From positions 598,150 through 662,149 of the forward strand of contig NZ_WHOM01000078.1 in NCBI RefSeq assembly GCF_009739465.1: a stretch of DNA of 64,000 nt, in the 5' to 3' direction. The stretch's first letter is position 1; every line of letters begins with the position of its first letter. The translations under genes and the position numbers were made by a program. The notes beneath the pieces were generated by a model. That model was not told the origin of the DNA and ran no database searches. It saw nothing but the letters and a program-made list of their open reading frames with translations. Shown here in pieces: positions 9,479 through 17,208 of the stretch. The stretch comes from Streptomyces apocyni. Lineage in GTDB: Bacteria > Actinomycetota > Actinomycetes > Streptomycetales > Streptomycetaceae.

Positions 9479-9494
9479 TGTTTCACGTGAAACA
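9479..9494. promoter_or_regulatory. parS: parS, ParB-binding centromere site
   Basis: TGTTTCACGTGAAACA is a perfect 16-bp palindrome matching the bacterial parS consensus TGTTNCACGTGAAACA and the Streptomyces core GTTTCACGTGAAAC. It lies in the 63-base gap between the ABM gene and the PAS protein gene. In Streptomyces such sites cluster around oriC and load ParB for chromosome segregation during sporulation. I found only this copy in the window by eye. Confidence 0.93.
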
Positions 9495-9506
9495 GCGCCC
9501 GTGGGC

Positions 9507-9536
9507 GTCAGTTGCCGTCAGTTGCCGTCAGTTGGT
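9507..9536. repeat. Short tandem repeat at the 3' end of the PAS protein gene
   Basis: Three copies of a 10-base unit, GTCAGTTGCC (last copy imperfect), sit next to parS and cover the stop codon of the gene that ends at 9528. Likely slippage, no known role. Confidence 0.7.
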
Positions 9537-12500
9537 GCCGATCTTTGCCAGCAGGTCGACGATGCGCCCCTGCACCTCGGCACTCGTGGAACGCTCAGCG
9601 AGGAACAGTACGGTCTCGCCCGAGGCCAGCTTTGGCAGCTCCGCCTGGTCGACGGCGGCCGTGTAGACGACCAGCGGGGTGCGGTTCAGCTGCCCGTTGG
9701 CACGCAGCCAGTCGACGATCCCGGCGCGTCGGCGACGTACCTGCATCAGGTCCATCACCACCAGGTTCGGCCGCATCTGGGTCGCCAGGGTCACCGCGTC
9801 CGTGTCGGCATTAGCCCGGGCGACCTGCATACCGCGGCGCTCCAGTGTCGCGGTGAGCGCCTGCGCGATCTCCTCGTGCTCCTCGATCAACAGGACGCGC
9901 GGCGGGTGCTGCTCGCTGTCGCGCGGCGCCAGCGCCTTCAGGAGTACGGCGGGATCGGCACCGTACGCCGCCTCGCGCGTGGCCTGCCCGAGTCCGGCCG
10001 TGACCAGTACGGGGACCTCGGCGGCGACGGCCGCGGTGCGCAGGGACTGGAGCGCGGTCCGGGTGATCGGGCCGGTCAGCGGGTCCACGAAGAGGGCGGC
10101 CGGGAACGCGGCGATCTGCGCGTCGACCTCGTCGCGGGAGTTCACGGTGACCGGGCGGTAGCCGCGGTCACAGAGCGCCTGCTGGGTGGAGACGTCGGGC
10201 GCGGGCCAGACGAGCAGGCGGCGTGGGTTGTCCAGCGGCTCGGGCGGCAGCTCGTCGTCCATCGGCTGCGGCTGCGGGCGGTTGGCCACCTCGACGGCGC
10301 CGTTCGGGCCGTCCAGGGGTTCGGGGCCCTCAGCGCCCTCGTCGGGGGCGCTTATGGCGTAGGCGCGGCCTGCGGGGCGCGGCGGCTGGGCGTCGGGCTC
10401 CGGCCGGGGCTCCGGCTGGGGCTGGGGGAGGGACAGCGGGGTGGTGGCGGGCTTGGGCTGCGCGGGTTCTGGGTCGGGTGCGGTTGTGGGTGCGGGTGCG
10501 GGTGCGGGTGCTTCAGGGTGGGCTGTGTCGGGCGGGGTGCCCAGCTTGCGGCGACGTCCGGACCCGGTGGTGGTGTTGGCGCGCTGCTGGTCGGTGGCCT
10601 GCTGTGCGAACGGGACGCCCTGGCCCAGGGTGCGCACGCTGATGGACCTGCCCTGGGTGGAGTCGCTCGCGTCCTCGGCCGGGGCCTCGGCGGACAGCGG
10701 ATGCGCGAGGCGCTGCTGTGCGCCGATAGAGGCTGTGGTGGGGGTACCTGCGGCGGGGGTGCCCGCAGCCGGGGTGCCCGCAGCTGGGGTGCCCGCGCTG
10801 GGCGTTGGCCAGGTGGGAGCGGCGGCCGGGGCGCCCGGGGTGCTGTCCGCCTCGGGTGCGGGTGCGGGGGCGGGTGCGCCTGGCGCGGGCTGCGCCGGGG
10901 CGGCCGCCCGGCGACGGCCCGTCGGGCTGGGTACGGGGTGGGGCCCCGGTGGGGTGTGGTCGGCGGCGGGGTCGTGCGGGGCGGCATCGTGCCGGGTGGC
11001 GTGCGTCGGGTCGATCGCCTCGTGCGGGTGGCCCTCGACGGGCCCTGCTGCCGTGGTCGGCGCGGTCGGGGTGGTCGGCGTACTTGGGGTGCTCGGTGTG
11101 CTCGGGGTGGTGGCGTCCGTACGGTCGGCTGCGGCCGGGGGCAGCGCGAAGGCGCTACGGGACCCGGTGGGTTCCGTCACCTGCGCCGGGTTCCGCTCGG
11201 CGGTCGCCGTACCGAGCGCCCGCCGCGCCCGTCGCCCGCCCGAGGGCTGGCCGTCGGGAACGGCCCGCGCGCCCGGGGCCTCGGCGTTCGCCGCGACCGG
11301 GTGCCTGGCGCCGCTCGTGGCGCTGCGAGGGTCGGGCACGCTGGGCACGGGCGCTGCCGGAGCCTCGAGGGCTCGGGGCTGGTCCGGAACCGGGCTCGCG
11401 GCGGGCAGCGCGGTCTGCGCGCCATCGGCGTTCCGGCGGGCGCGGCGGCCCGTCGGCATGCCCTGCGGCGGAACGGTGTCGCCGAACCCCAAGGAGTCAA
11501 CGGCTCCGGCGGCATGCTCGGCCGCGGTGACGACCGAGCCCTGCGCGGGCTCGCCAGCGGCCTCCTGCGCGAGGGCACGGCGCCGCCTGCGGCCCGTACC
11601 GCCCGAGCCAGAACCATCCGCTTCGCCCACGTTCTGCGCGGGCAGCCACTCGGCCTGCGCCCCACCCGAGTCCGACGGGGACTCGGAACCCGGCTCCGGC
11701 GCGGGAGCCGCCCGCCGCCGACGCCGCCCAGTGGGCGCCTCACCGGACCCGGCCCCGGACCCCGTAGCCGCCACATCAGCCCCGACAGCAGAGGCAGCAT
11801 CTGCCCCCGAACCCGAACCCGAACCCGCGTCCGAACCCGCGTCCGAACCCGCCCCCGAATCGCCCGCCCCCGAATCGCCCGACTCCGCCTCGCCGCTCGT
11901 CAGGAACGCGTCCACCGAAGCCCGCCGAGCCCGCCGCCGCCCACCGCCCTCGGTCCGCTGCTGCTCCGGCACGGCCACCTCAGCCGACCCCGAAGTACCG
12001 TCACCGGAAGGAGCCGACGCCGAGTCCACCACAGGCGCGACAACAGCGGCAGGCGCGACAACAGCCGCGGCCCCGGCTCCCGCCCCGATCGGCACCTCAA
12101 GTACATAGGCGTTCCCGCCCATACCCGGCACATCGTGCGTCTGCAGCACCCCACCATGCGCCCGTACGATCCCGCGCACGATCGGCCCATGGACCGGGTC
12201 CCCACCCGCGTACGGCCCGCGCACCTCAATCCGTACGACATCACCGCGCTGCGCCGCCGCGACCACGATCGTCGAGTCGACGTACCCACCAGTGGCCCCG
12301 CCACCAGCCGCCGCCCCCGCAGGAACCCGCGCCTGCCCGGTTGAGTCGATCCCGGCGACATCCGCCACCAGGTGCGCCAACGCCGTAGCCAGCCGAGCCG
12401 CGTCGACCTCGGCCTCGATCGGCGGAGCGTGCACCGCGAACTGTGCCCGACCGGGCCCGATCAGCTCGACCGCGCCCTCGATCCCGGCGGCGATCACGCC

Positions 12501-13727
12501 GTCCAACAGTGCGGGTTCCCTGTGCAGTTCCTCCGCCCCGGTGTCCAGGCGCTGGTACGCCAGGACGTTGTCGACGAGCGTCGACATCCGCGCGTACCCC
12601 GCGGTCAGGTGATGCAGCACCTGGTTGGCCTCGGGCCAGAGCTGTCCAGCCGGGTCGGCGGCCAGCGTGCCCAGCTCGCGCCGCAGTTCGTCCAGCGGTC
12701 CGCGCAGCGACTCGCCCAGCACGGCGAGCAGCTGCGCGTGCCGCGCGGAAAGCGCCTCGTAGCGCTCGCTCTCCCGCTCCGCGAGCGCCTCGTACCGGTC
12801 CTTCTCGCGCTCGGCGAGCGCGGCGTGGCGCTCCTTCTCACGCTCGGCCAGCGCGGCGTACCGCTCCTCGGCCGCCGCGATCTCCTTCGCGTGCCGCGCC
12901 GCCTCCTCGGCCTGCTGCGTGACCACCTCGTCGTAGGCCCGCCGGTCGGTGAACGCGAGGACCGCGCCGACCAGCTGCTCCCCGTCCCGTACCGGCGCCG
13001 TCGTCAGATCGACCGGGACCGGAGCGCCGCTCTTCGTCCACAGCACCTGCCCGCGCACCCGGTGCTTGCGCCCCGACCTGAGCGTGTCCGAAAGGGCGCT
13101 CTCGTCGTACGGGAAGGGCGTGCCGTCCGCCCGCGAGTGCTGCACCAGAGGATGCAGCTCCTGGCCGCCCAGATCGCTGGCCCGGTAGCCGAGTATCTGC
13201 GCGGCGGCGGGGTTGACGAGCACCACGCGGCCCTCGGTGTCGGTGCCCACGACACCCTCCGCGGCCGCGCGCAGAATCATCTCGGTCTGCCGCTGCGAAC
13301 GCGCGAGCTCGGCTTCGGTGTCCATGGTTCCGGACAGGTCCCGGACCACGAGCATCAGCAGTTCGTCGCCGAAGCCATGGCTCTCGTACGCGTCCCGGGC
13401 GTCGTCCAGATTCGCACTGGTGACCTCGACCGGGAACTCGGTGCCGTCCGTGCGCCGGGCCATCATCCGCCGGGGCCTGGTACGCCCGAGGTCGTCCGTG
13501 GCGTCCGGCCGCCGCATCGACCCGGGGATCAGCCGGGAGTCGAACTCGGGCAGCAGATCGAGCAGCCCCCGCCCCACCAGCGCCCACCCGGACGTCTCGA
13601 AGGCCTCGAGCGCGATGGTGTTGGCGTTGACGACCGTGCCGTTGGTGTTGACGAGCAACAGCGCGTCGGGAAGGGCGTCAAGTATGGCTGCGAGGCGAGC
13701 AGCGCCTCGGGATGGCCTGCTGCTCAC
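9528..13727 (-). CDS. Giant PAS / degenerate sensor kinase / pseudo-receiver protein
   Basis: A 1399-residue cytoplasmic protein. Two PAS domains (about 10-130 and 150-265) lead into a charged coiled coil with repeats such as ALAEREKERHAALAEREKDR. Then comes a kinase-like core (about 315-530) in which the phospho-acceptor region reads GESLRGPLDEL, so the His of the usual SHELRTPL box is missing. The ATPase half keeps VRGIVRAHGG but is weak. A disordered Pro/Ala/Gly/Arg-rich linker of about 600 residues follows. At the end are two receiver-like domains: the first is degenerate, the second (RVLLIEEHEEIA, VVMDLMQVR) lacks the usual switch Lys. It is likely a signalling scaffold without classical phosphotransfer. 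GTG start with AGGGAGGA 9 bases upstream. A single-gene unit. Confidence 0.82.
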   Translation of the reverse strand: MSSRPSRGAARLAAILDALPDALLLVNTNGTVVNANTIALEAFETSGWALVGRGLLDLLPEFDSRLIPGSMRRPDATDDLGRTRPRRMMARRTDGTEFPVEVTSANLDDARDAYESHGFGDELLMLVVRDLSGTMDTEAELARSQRQTEMILRAAAEGVVGTDTEGRVVLVNPAAAQILGYRASDLGGQELHPLVQHSRADGTPFPYDESALSDTLRSGRKHRVRGQVLWTKSGAPVPVDLTTAPVRDGEQLVGAVLAFTDRRAYDEVVTQQAEEAARHAKEIAAAEERYAALAEREKERHAALAEREKDRYEALAERESERYEALSARHAQLLAVLGESLRGPLDELRRELGTLAADPAGQLWPEANQVLHHLTAGYARMSTLVDNVLAYQRLDTGAEELHREPALLDGVIAAGIEGAVELIGPGRAQFAVHAPPIEAEVDAARLATALAHLVADVAGIDSTGQARVPAGAAAGGGATGGYVDSTIVVAAAQRGDVVRIEVRGPYAGGDPVHGPIVRGIVRAHGGVLQTHDVPGMGGNAYVLEVPIGAGAGAAAVVAPAAVVAPVVDSASAPSGDGTSGSAEVAVPEQQRTEGGGRRRARRASVDAFLTSGEAESGDSGAGDSGAGSDAGSDAGSGSGSGADAASAVGADVAATGSGAGSGEAPTGRRRRRAAPAPEPGSESPSDSGGAQAEWLPAQNVGEADGSGSGGTGRRRRRALAQEAAGEPAQGSVVTAAEHAAGAVDSLGFGDTVPPQGMPTGRRARRNADGAQTALPAASPVPDQPRALEAPAAPVPSVPDPRSATSGARHPVAANAEAPGARAVPDGQPSGGRRARRALGTATAERNPAQVTEPTGSRSAFALPPAAADRTDATTPSTPSTPSTPTTPTAPTTAAGPVEGHPHEAIDPTHATRHDAAPHDPAADHTPPGPHPVPSPTGRRRAAAPAQPAPGAPAPAPAPEADSTPGAPAAAPTWPTPSAGTPAAGTPAAGTPAAGTPTTASIGAQQRLAHPLSAEAPAEDASDSTQGRSISVRTLGQGVPFAQQATDQQRANTTTGSGRRRKLGTPPDTAHPEAPAPAPAPTTAPDPEPAQPKPATTPLSLPQPQPEPRPEPDAQPPRPAGRAYAISAPDEGAEGPEPLDGPNGAVEVANRPQPQPMDDELPPEPLDNPRRLLVWPAPDVSTQQALCDRGYRPVTVNSRDEVDAQIAAFPAALFVDPLTGPITRTALQSLRTAAVAAEVPVLVTAGLGQATREAAYGADPAVLLKALAPRDSEQHPPRVLLIEEHEEIAQALTATLERRGMQVARANADTDAVTLATQMRPNLVVMDLMQVRRRRAGIVDWLRANGQLNRTPLVVYTAAVDQAELPKLASGETVLFLAERSTSAEVQGRIVDLLAKIGTN

Positions 13728-13879
13728 GACGACCGGTCCTCCCTCTACCGCTTACCGCTTACCGTGCCTGCCGGACACCGGGCCATCTTGCCCCTAGGCC
13801 CCTGGCGTGTCACGGGTGGGAGTCTACGGGCACCGGTTGCGCCCGCGACGCCGGATGAGAGGGAGCCCTCACGCTCCGG

Positions 13880-14326
13880 TCACGCTCCGGCCGGGGGCAG
13901 CACCGCGCCAAGGCTGTCCCAGCGGCTGATCTCGCACCCGTCGGTCCGCTCGTACGTGGCGTCCACCGGGCGGCCTTGCCAGGTCCCGGTGACGCGGGCG
14001 GTCTCGGGGCCGCCGTAGATCATCATGCACATGGCGTCCTCCGGCACCGGAGCGAAAGGATCCCGCCCCTCGGCCGCGGCTCGCTCAAGCACCTCACACG
14101 CCTCACCGGCACTCGGATGCGTCCCCCCAACCGGCGCACACTCCAACTCGTACGCCGCCCCCTCACCCCCAGCGCCGGTCGCCGTCACGATGAGCCGATC
14201 CGGCTCCTGGACCCCTGGCTGCCCGGGAACCGGAGCCACGTCACCCAACGGGCACGCGTACGCGGCGGAACCCGCGGCCAGCGCGGCAAGCGAGACGGTG
14301 GCGGAGAGAACGAGGCGACGCAGCAT
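13880..14326 (-). CDS. Subtilisin inhibitor-like secreted protease inhibitor (SSI family)
   Basis: A 148-residue precursor with a signal peptide (MLRRLVLSATVSLAALAAG, cleavage near SAAYA). The mature protein has the SSI-family layout: LECAPVGGTHPSAGEACEVL, the reactive loop MCMMIYGGPETARVTGTW, and the C-terminal TDGCEISRW. By alignment with classical SSI (MCPMVYDP) the P1-P1' bond is probably Met-Ile, with Met replacing Pro at P2. Such inhibitors block extracellular subtilisin-like proteases and, in Streptomyces, delay proteolysis linked to development. I prefer ATG 14326 (GGAG at the right distance) over GTG 14338. A single-gene unit. Confidence 0.9.
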   Translation of the reverse strand: MLRRLVLSATVSLAALAAGSAAYACPLGDVAPVPGQPGVQEPDRLIVTATGAGGEGAAYELECAPVGGTHPSAGEACEVLERAAAEGRDPFAPVPEDAMCMMIYGGPETARVTGTWQGRPVDATYERTDGCEISRWDSLGAVLPPAGA

Positions 14327-14527
14327 GTCGGGCTCCACGGGTACGAGAACGAACCGATCCCCCTACCCAACGCGCCAACCCCCCGCACGTTGCGCCACCC
14401 ACCCCACACCTCCCGGATTGCCCTTTGCTCACCCACCCACCTGCCTAGTACCGTGGGTCGCGATTGGTGGCCCGCCCGGTGGCTGTGCCATCATCTGCAA
14501 CGCACCACGCGTTCGCGCGGGTGTGCT

Positions 14528-14618
14528 GGAGGCGTCGCCTAGTCCGGTCTATGGCGCCGCACTGCTAATGCGGTTTGGGTCTTAAAGCCCATCGAGGGTT
14601 CAAATCCCTCCGCCTCCG
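14528..14618 (+). tRNA. tRNA-Ser (anticodon GCT)
   Basis: A 91-base class II tRNA. The acceptor arms GGAGGCG and CGCCTCC pair, the anticodon loop is CTGCTAA, a long variable arm follows (TTTGGGTCTTAAAGCCC region), and the T-loop is GGTTCAAATCC. CCA is not encoded. Confidence 0.95.
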
Positions 14619-14769
14619 CACGTTGATCACCGAAGCCCCGGTCACCAAGACCGGGGCTTCGGTGTTTCCGCAGGTCAGGAGGGGTGCGGGTAATGGATTT
14701 CGCCTCTCGGCGCAGGTCATGTAATGTTGTTCCCGCAACGCCGACGGGGCAGAAAAGCCCAGGACGCAA

Positions 14770-14842
14770 GCACTCGTAGCTTAACGGATAGAGCATCTGA
14801 CTACGGATCAGAAGGTTGCAGGTTCGAATCCTGCCGAGTGCA
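14770..14842 (+). tRNA. tRNA-Arg (anticodon ACG), attachment site of an integrated element
   Basis: A 73-base tRNA with acceptor arms GCACTCG and CGAGTGC, anticodon loop CTACGGA and T-loop GGTTCGAATCC. Its 3' part, together with the terminator behind it, is repeated at about 16441-16521, marking it as the integration target of the decayed element between them. The intact copy is on the left. Confidence 0.95.
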
Positions 14843-14847
14843 CATAG
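14820..14847 (+). repeat. attL-like direct repeat, 3' end of intact tRNA-Arg
   Basis: The left copy of the 28-base identical repeat starts in the T arm (AGGTTCGAATCCTGCC) and runs 5 bases past the tRNA discriminator. It is the presumed crossover core. Confidence 0.8.
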
Positions 14848-14848
14848 A

Positions 14849-14883
14849 CGAGAGGCCCCCGGAGATGATCCGGGGGCCTCTCG
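14849..14883 (+). terminator. Terminator behind tRNA-Arg
   Basis: A 15-bp perfect stem, CGAGAGGCCCCCGGA with its complement at 14869-14883, and a 5-base loop, starting 7 bases after the tRNA. A diverged copy follows the second att site. Confidence 0.85.
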
Positions 14884-14931
14884 CGTTGGGGCGTACAGCA
14901 GCGAAGCACAGCAACGCTCTTGATCGTTGAT

Positions 14932-15200
14932 TCAGCCGTCGTCCCGCATCGCGGCGGACAGCTTGACCACTGCGGCGCGTACCTGTTCCTTCGAGGCCTC
15001 GGCGTAGACCTCCATCGTCATGGCGATCTGCGAGTGCCGCAGGATGCCCTGAGCGACCTTGGGGTGCACCTTCAGGGCGAGCAGGAGCGAGCTGCATGCG
15101 TGCCGCGTTTCTCCGGAGCGGGATCACACGAATCCCGGCGCGGCGGGCGCGCAGGGCGAACATCCGGGTGAGGTTGCCTGGTCGATCCGGCCACGGGGCA
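14932..15200 (-). pseudogene. Truncated, frameshifted tyrosine-type integrase
   Basis: Read on the minus strand, the last part gives RHACSSLLLALKVHPKVAQG, then ILRHSQIAMTMEVYAEASKE and a tail ending AAMRDDG and TGA at 14932. These are the ARH(x)xS-type and HxxxxxT-Y catalytic C-terminal signatures of phage/pSAM2 integrases, including the nucleophile Tyr in MEVYAEAS. Upstream, the expected preceding segment (LTRMFALRARRAGIRVIPL) sits in another frame, so a frameshift lies near 15125. Nothing recognisable remains before it. It cannot be active. Confidence 0.8.
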
Positions 15201-15566
15201 GACGCGCAGCTGTAGTCGAGCTGGAGGCGACGGCAACCCTGACGGCAACGACGGCGCACGCATCGTGGCGACGGACACCCGCAGTCGCGCCCGCTACCTG
15301 GGCCGTTGCCCGAGGCTGGGCGGTCGGCTCCAAGGCTTCAGGCAGCCACCATGCAGCTCCCGCCCAAAGCCGTTTCCGTAAGTTGGTTGGCGGTCCGGAA
15401 GAGTGGGGTGTGGCTTTAAAGTCGCTTGCCCAAGTGGCTCCGGTGGAGTGGCCGCCCCGCTCTTCGGGACGCCCTGGCCGCTGATTGAGATCTGCGCATT
15501 GATCGCTATTTACGGAGCTGACGGCGGGTGTTCCTCGGGCCAAACGGCATGCTGCCTGAACCGCCT
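15201..15566. other. Noncoding debris inside the integrated element
   Basis: About 365 bases between the broken integrase and the convergently ending lipoprotein gene. Frames here have no ribosome binding sites or recognisable motifs. There is a short repeated GACGGCAAC near 15225-15250. The right part (15400-15550) is less GC-rich than the neighbourhood. Probably decayed element sequence. Confidence 0.5.
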
Positions 15567-16262
15567 TCAGCCGACGCTGCTCATGTCCAGCACATCGGCC
15601 CGATCCGGGGCCTGCACGTCCAACGGCTCATCGAAGGAGCTGAACGACGTGGTGTTGTCGAACTGATCGTCCTTGGCGACGACCTTGAGGATGTACGGCT
15701 TGCCCTCCGTAGCGACATAGAAGGTGAAGGAGGTACCCGCCTCCTCCTTATCGGTCACCTTCAACGTGATCGCTGGGGCTTCATTGACCTTGGTCGGTTC
15801 GCCCTTGGTTACCTCACCGAACGAGGCGAATTCGTGGGTGCACTGTGATAGCCCGTCGCCCGGCGTTGACTCGCTGGCAGGGACCTTGATCCAGCGATCC
15901 TGTTCGCCCGCACCCGCCATGTTGTGGCCCGACACTTCGAGGTACTTCCGGTTCGGGCGGACGTAGTCTGTCCCGCCGATCCGCAGCTGTTCGAGACTGC
16001 CCCCCGTGGCCGAGGTCGCCTCGAACGCGCAATGGTCCTTGAGGTCGGTCGTCAGGCGACTGGTTCGGTCGTCGCCCCCGGATACCTTGGTGTCCGTATC
16101 GATGGTCACTGACTTGAGAGCGCGCATTGTTTTGTTCGCGTCGTCCATCATCTGGCCGGCGGAGACCTCCTCCGCGGCACTGTCGCCCGCGCAGCCAGTC
16201 ATGGCACCACCCATGACCAAGCACGCCAGAGCTGCCGTCACCGCGGTCGGTATCGTTCGCAC
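15567..16262 (-). CDS. LppX/LprAFG-like (LolA-fold) lipoprotein
   Basis: A 231-residue secreted lipoprotein. The signal peptide ends in a lipobox (MGGAMTGC, Cys about residue 24). The rest resembles actinobacterial LppX/LprG-type LolA-fold proteins, with an amphipathic start (AGQMMDDANKTMRALKSVTI), YVRPNRKYLEVSGHNM near the middle and the TSFTFYVATEGKPYILKVV strand late. These bind lipids or act as cell-envelope sensors. The start is a GTG at 16260-16262. It lies inside the tRNA-Arg element, between the integrase remnant and the right att site, and is the only intact cargo gene. It uses fewer G/C third positions than its neighbours, which fits acquisition. Confidence 0.78.
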   Translation of the reverse strand: MRTIPTAVTAALACLVMGGAMTGCAGDSAAEEVSAGQMMDDANKTMRALKSVTIDTDTKVSGGDDRTSRLTTDLKDHCAFEATSATGGSLEQLRIGGTDYVRPNRKYLEVSGHNMAGAGEQDRWIKVPASESTPGDGLSQCTHEFASFGEVTKGEPTKVNEAPAITLKVTDKEEAGTSFTFYVATEGKPYILKVVAKDDQFDNTTSFSSFDEPLDVQAPDRADVLDMSSVG

Positions 16263-16458
16263 AAGAACCCCCCAGGTCTGAATCGAATCATGCTAGGGGA
16301 ATCGGACCGCCCCACGACGGCCGGGCCCGCGTGCTGTACAGCAGCGGAGTAACACAACCCCACCAACCGACGCCGACCGTGACCGACGTCGGACACCCCT
16401 TACGCGGCCCCTTCGCCCGATAGCAGCCGATTTCTGTAGCTATGGATCAGAAGTTTGT

Positions 16459-16486
16459 AGGTTCGAATCCTGCCGAGTGCACATAG
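16459..16486 (+). repeat. attR-like copy of the tRNA-Arg 3' end
   Basis: Identical over 28 bases to 14820-14847. Upstream, TATGGATCAGAAG (16441 on) matches the tRNA anticodon arm with a few changes, so a pseudo-tRNA half remains. Confidence 0.8.
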
Positions 16487-16488
16487 CT

Positions 16489-16521
16489 GAGAGGCCTCCG
16501 GAGATCATCCGGGGGCCTCTC
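16489..16521 (+). terminator. Diverged copy of the tRNA-Arg terminator
   Basis: GAGAGGCCTCCGGA pairs with its near-complement ending in CCTCTC. It is nearly the same as 14849-14883 with a few base changes, and it also lies at the 3' end of the minus-strand response regulator gene (16525), which it may serve. Confidence 0.7.
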
Positions 16522-16524
16522 GCG

Positions 16525-17208
16525 TTAGGCCTTGGTTAGGCCGGTTGCCCAGGCCCAGGCGGCGATGCCGACTCGGTTGCGGACGTTCAGTTTGGACTGG
16601 ACGTTCGCTATGTGGGTCTTGGCTGTGCCGGGGGAGATGAAGAGTTCGGCGGCGATCTCGGCGTTGGTGTGGCCTTGGGCTACCAGGCTGGCGATTTGCT
16701 GTTCGCGGTCGGTGAGCGGGGAGGGGGGAGGGGAAGGGGGTGGGGTAGGTGGGGGTGTGTGGCTGGAGGGCTGGAGGAGGCGGATTGTGATCTGGGGGCT
16801 GATCAGGACGTCTCCGGCCATGGCCGCGCGGACGCCCTCGATGAGCAGGCCGGGGCCCGAGCGCTTGAGGAGAAAGCCGCAGGCGCCGTCGCGCAGGGCC
16901 GTACGGACGTAGTCGTCGTGGTCGAAGGTGGTGACCACGAGAACCCGAATGGGGTCGGTGGCGTCCGGGCCCGCCAGGCGGCGGGTCACCTCCAGGCCGT
17001 CCAAGCCCGGCATTCGGATGTCGGCGAGTACGAGGTCGGGGCGGAGGGAGCGGGCGAGTTCGACGGCGGTGGTGCCGTCTGATGCCTCGCCGACGATCGT
17101 CATGTCTGGTTGGGATTCCAGGATCAGGCGGAAGCCGCTGCGGATGTCGTCCTGGTCGTCGGCCAGGAGGATTCGGGTGGGCGTGGTGGGGGTTGGGGGA
17201 GGGGTCAT
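16525..17208 (-). CDS. NarL/LuxR-family two-component response regulator
   Basis: A 227-residue regulator. The receiver domain (about 12-130) has the acidic pair in LLADDQDD, phospho-acceptor Asp in LVLADIRMPG, Thr in VVTTFD and the switch Lys in FLLKRSGPG. A Pro-rich linker (about 150-165) joins a LuxR-type helix-turn-helix (LTDREQQIASLVAQGHTNAE, with the recognition helix near SPGTAKTHIANVQSKL). It is the second gene of a coupled pair: its ATG overlaps the kinase stop by 4 bases. The right boundary of the tRNA-Arg element is just past its 3' end. Targets are unknown. Confidence 0.92.
   Translation of the reverse strand: MTPPPTPTTPTRILLADDQDDIRSGFRLILESQPDMTIVGEASDGTTAVELARSLRPDLVLADIRMPGLDGLEVTRRLAGPDATDPIRVLVVTTFDHDDYVRTALRDGACGFLLKRSGPGLLIEGVRAAMAGDVLISPQITIRLLQPSSHTPPPTPPPSPPPSPLTDREQQIASLVAQGHTNAEIAAELFISPGTAKTHIANVQSKLNVRNRVGIAAWAWATGLTKA

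Larger units (their letters stand above)
14820..16486. mobile_element. Remnant of an integrative element in tRNA-Arg(ACG)
   Basis: The unit is bounded by a 28-base perfect direct repeat, 14820-14847 and 16459-16486, which is the 3' end of tRNA-Arg plus a few bases. Similarity extends imperfectly on both sides, over about 85 bases including the terminator. Inside are the C-terminal end of a tyrosine integrase in broken frames next to the left site, about 370 bases of noncoding debris, and one intact lipoprotein gene. No replication, transfer or excisionase gene remains. This matches a pSAM2/AICE-type or phage insertion that has lost its core. Confidence 0.75.

Noticed and set aside
9159..12344. 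A 1061-codon open frame on the plus strand
   Set aside because: It lies antisense to the PAS protein gene, is Gly/Arg-rich with no domain or ribosome binding site, and is a by-product of high-GC codon use.
15124..15543. 139-codon minus frame inside the tRNA-Arg element
   Set aside because: It crosses the frameshifted integrase segment in a wrong frame and has no domain.
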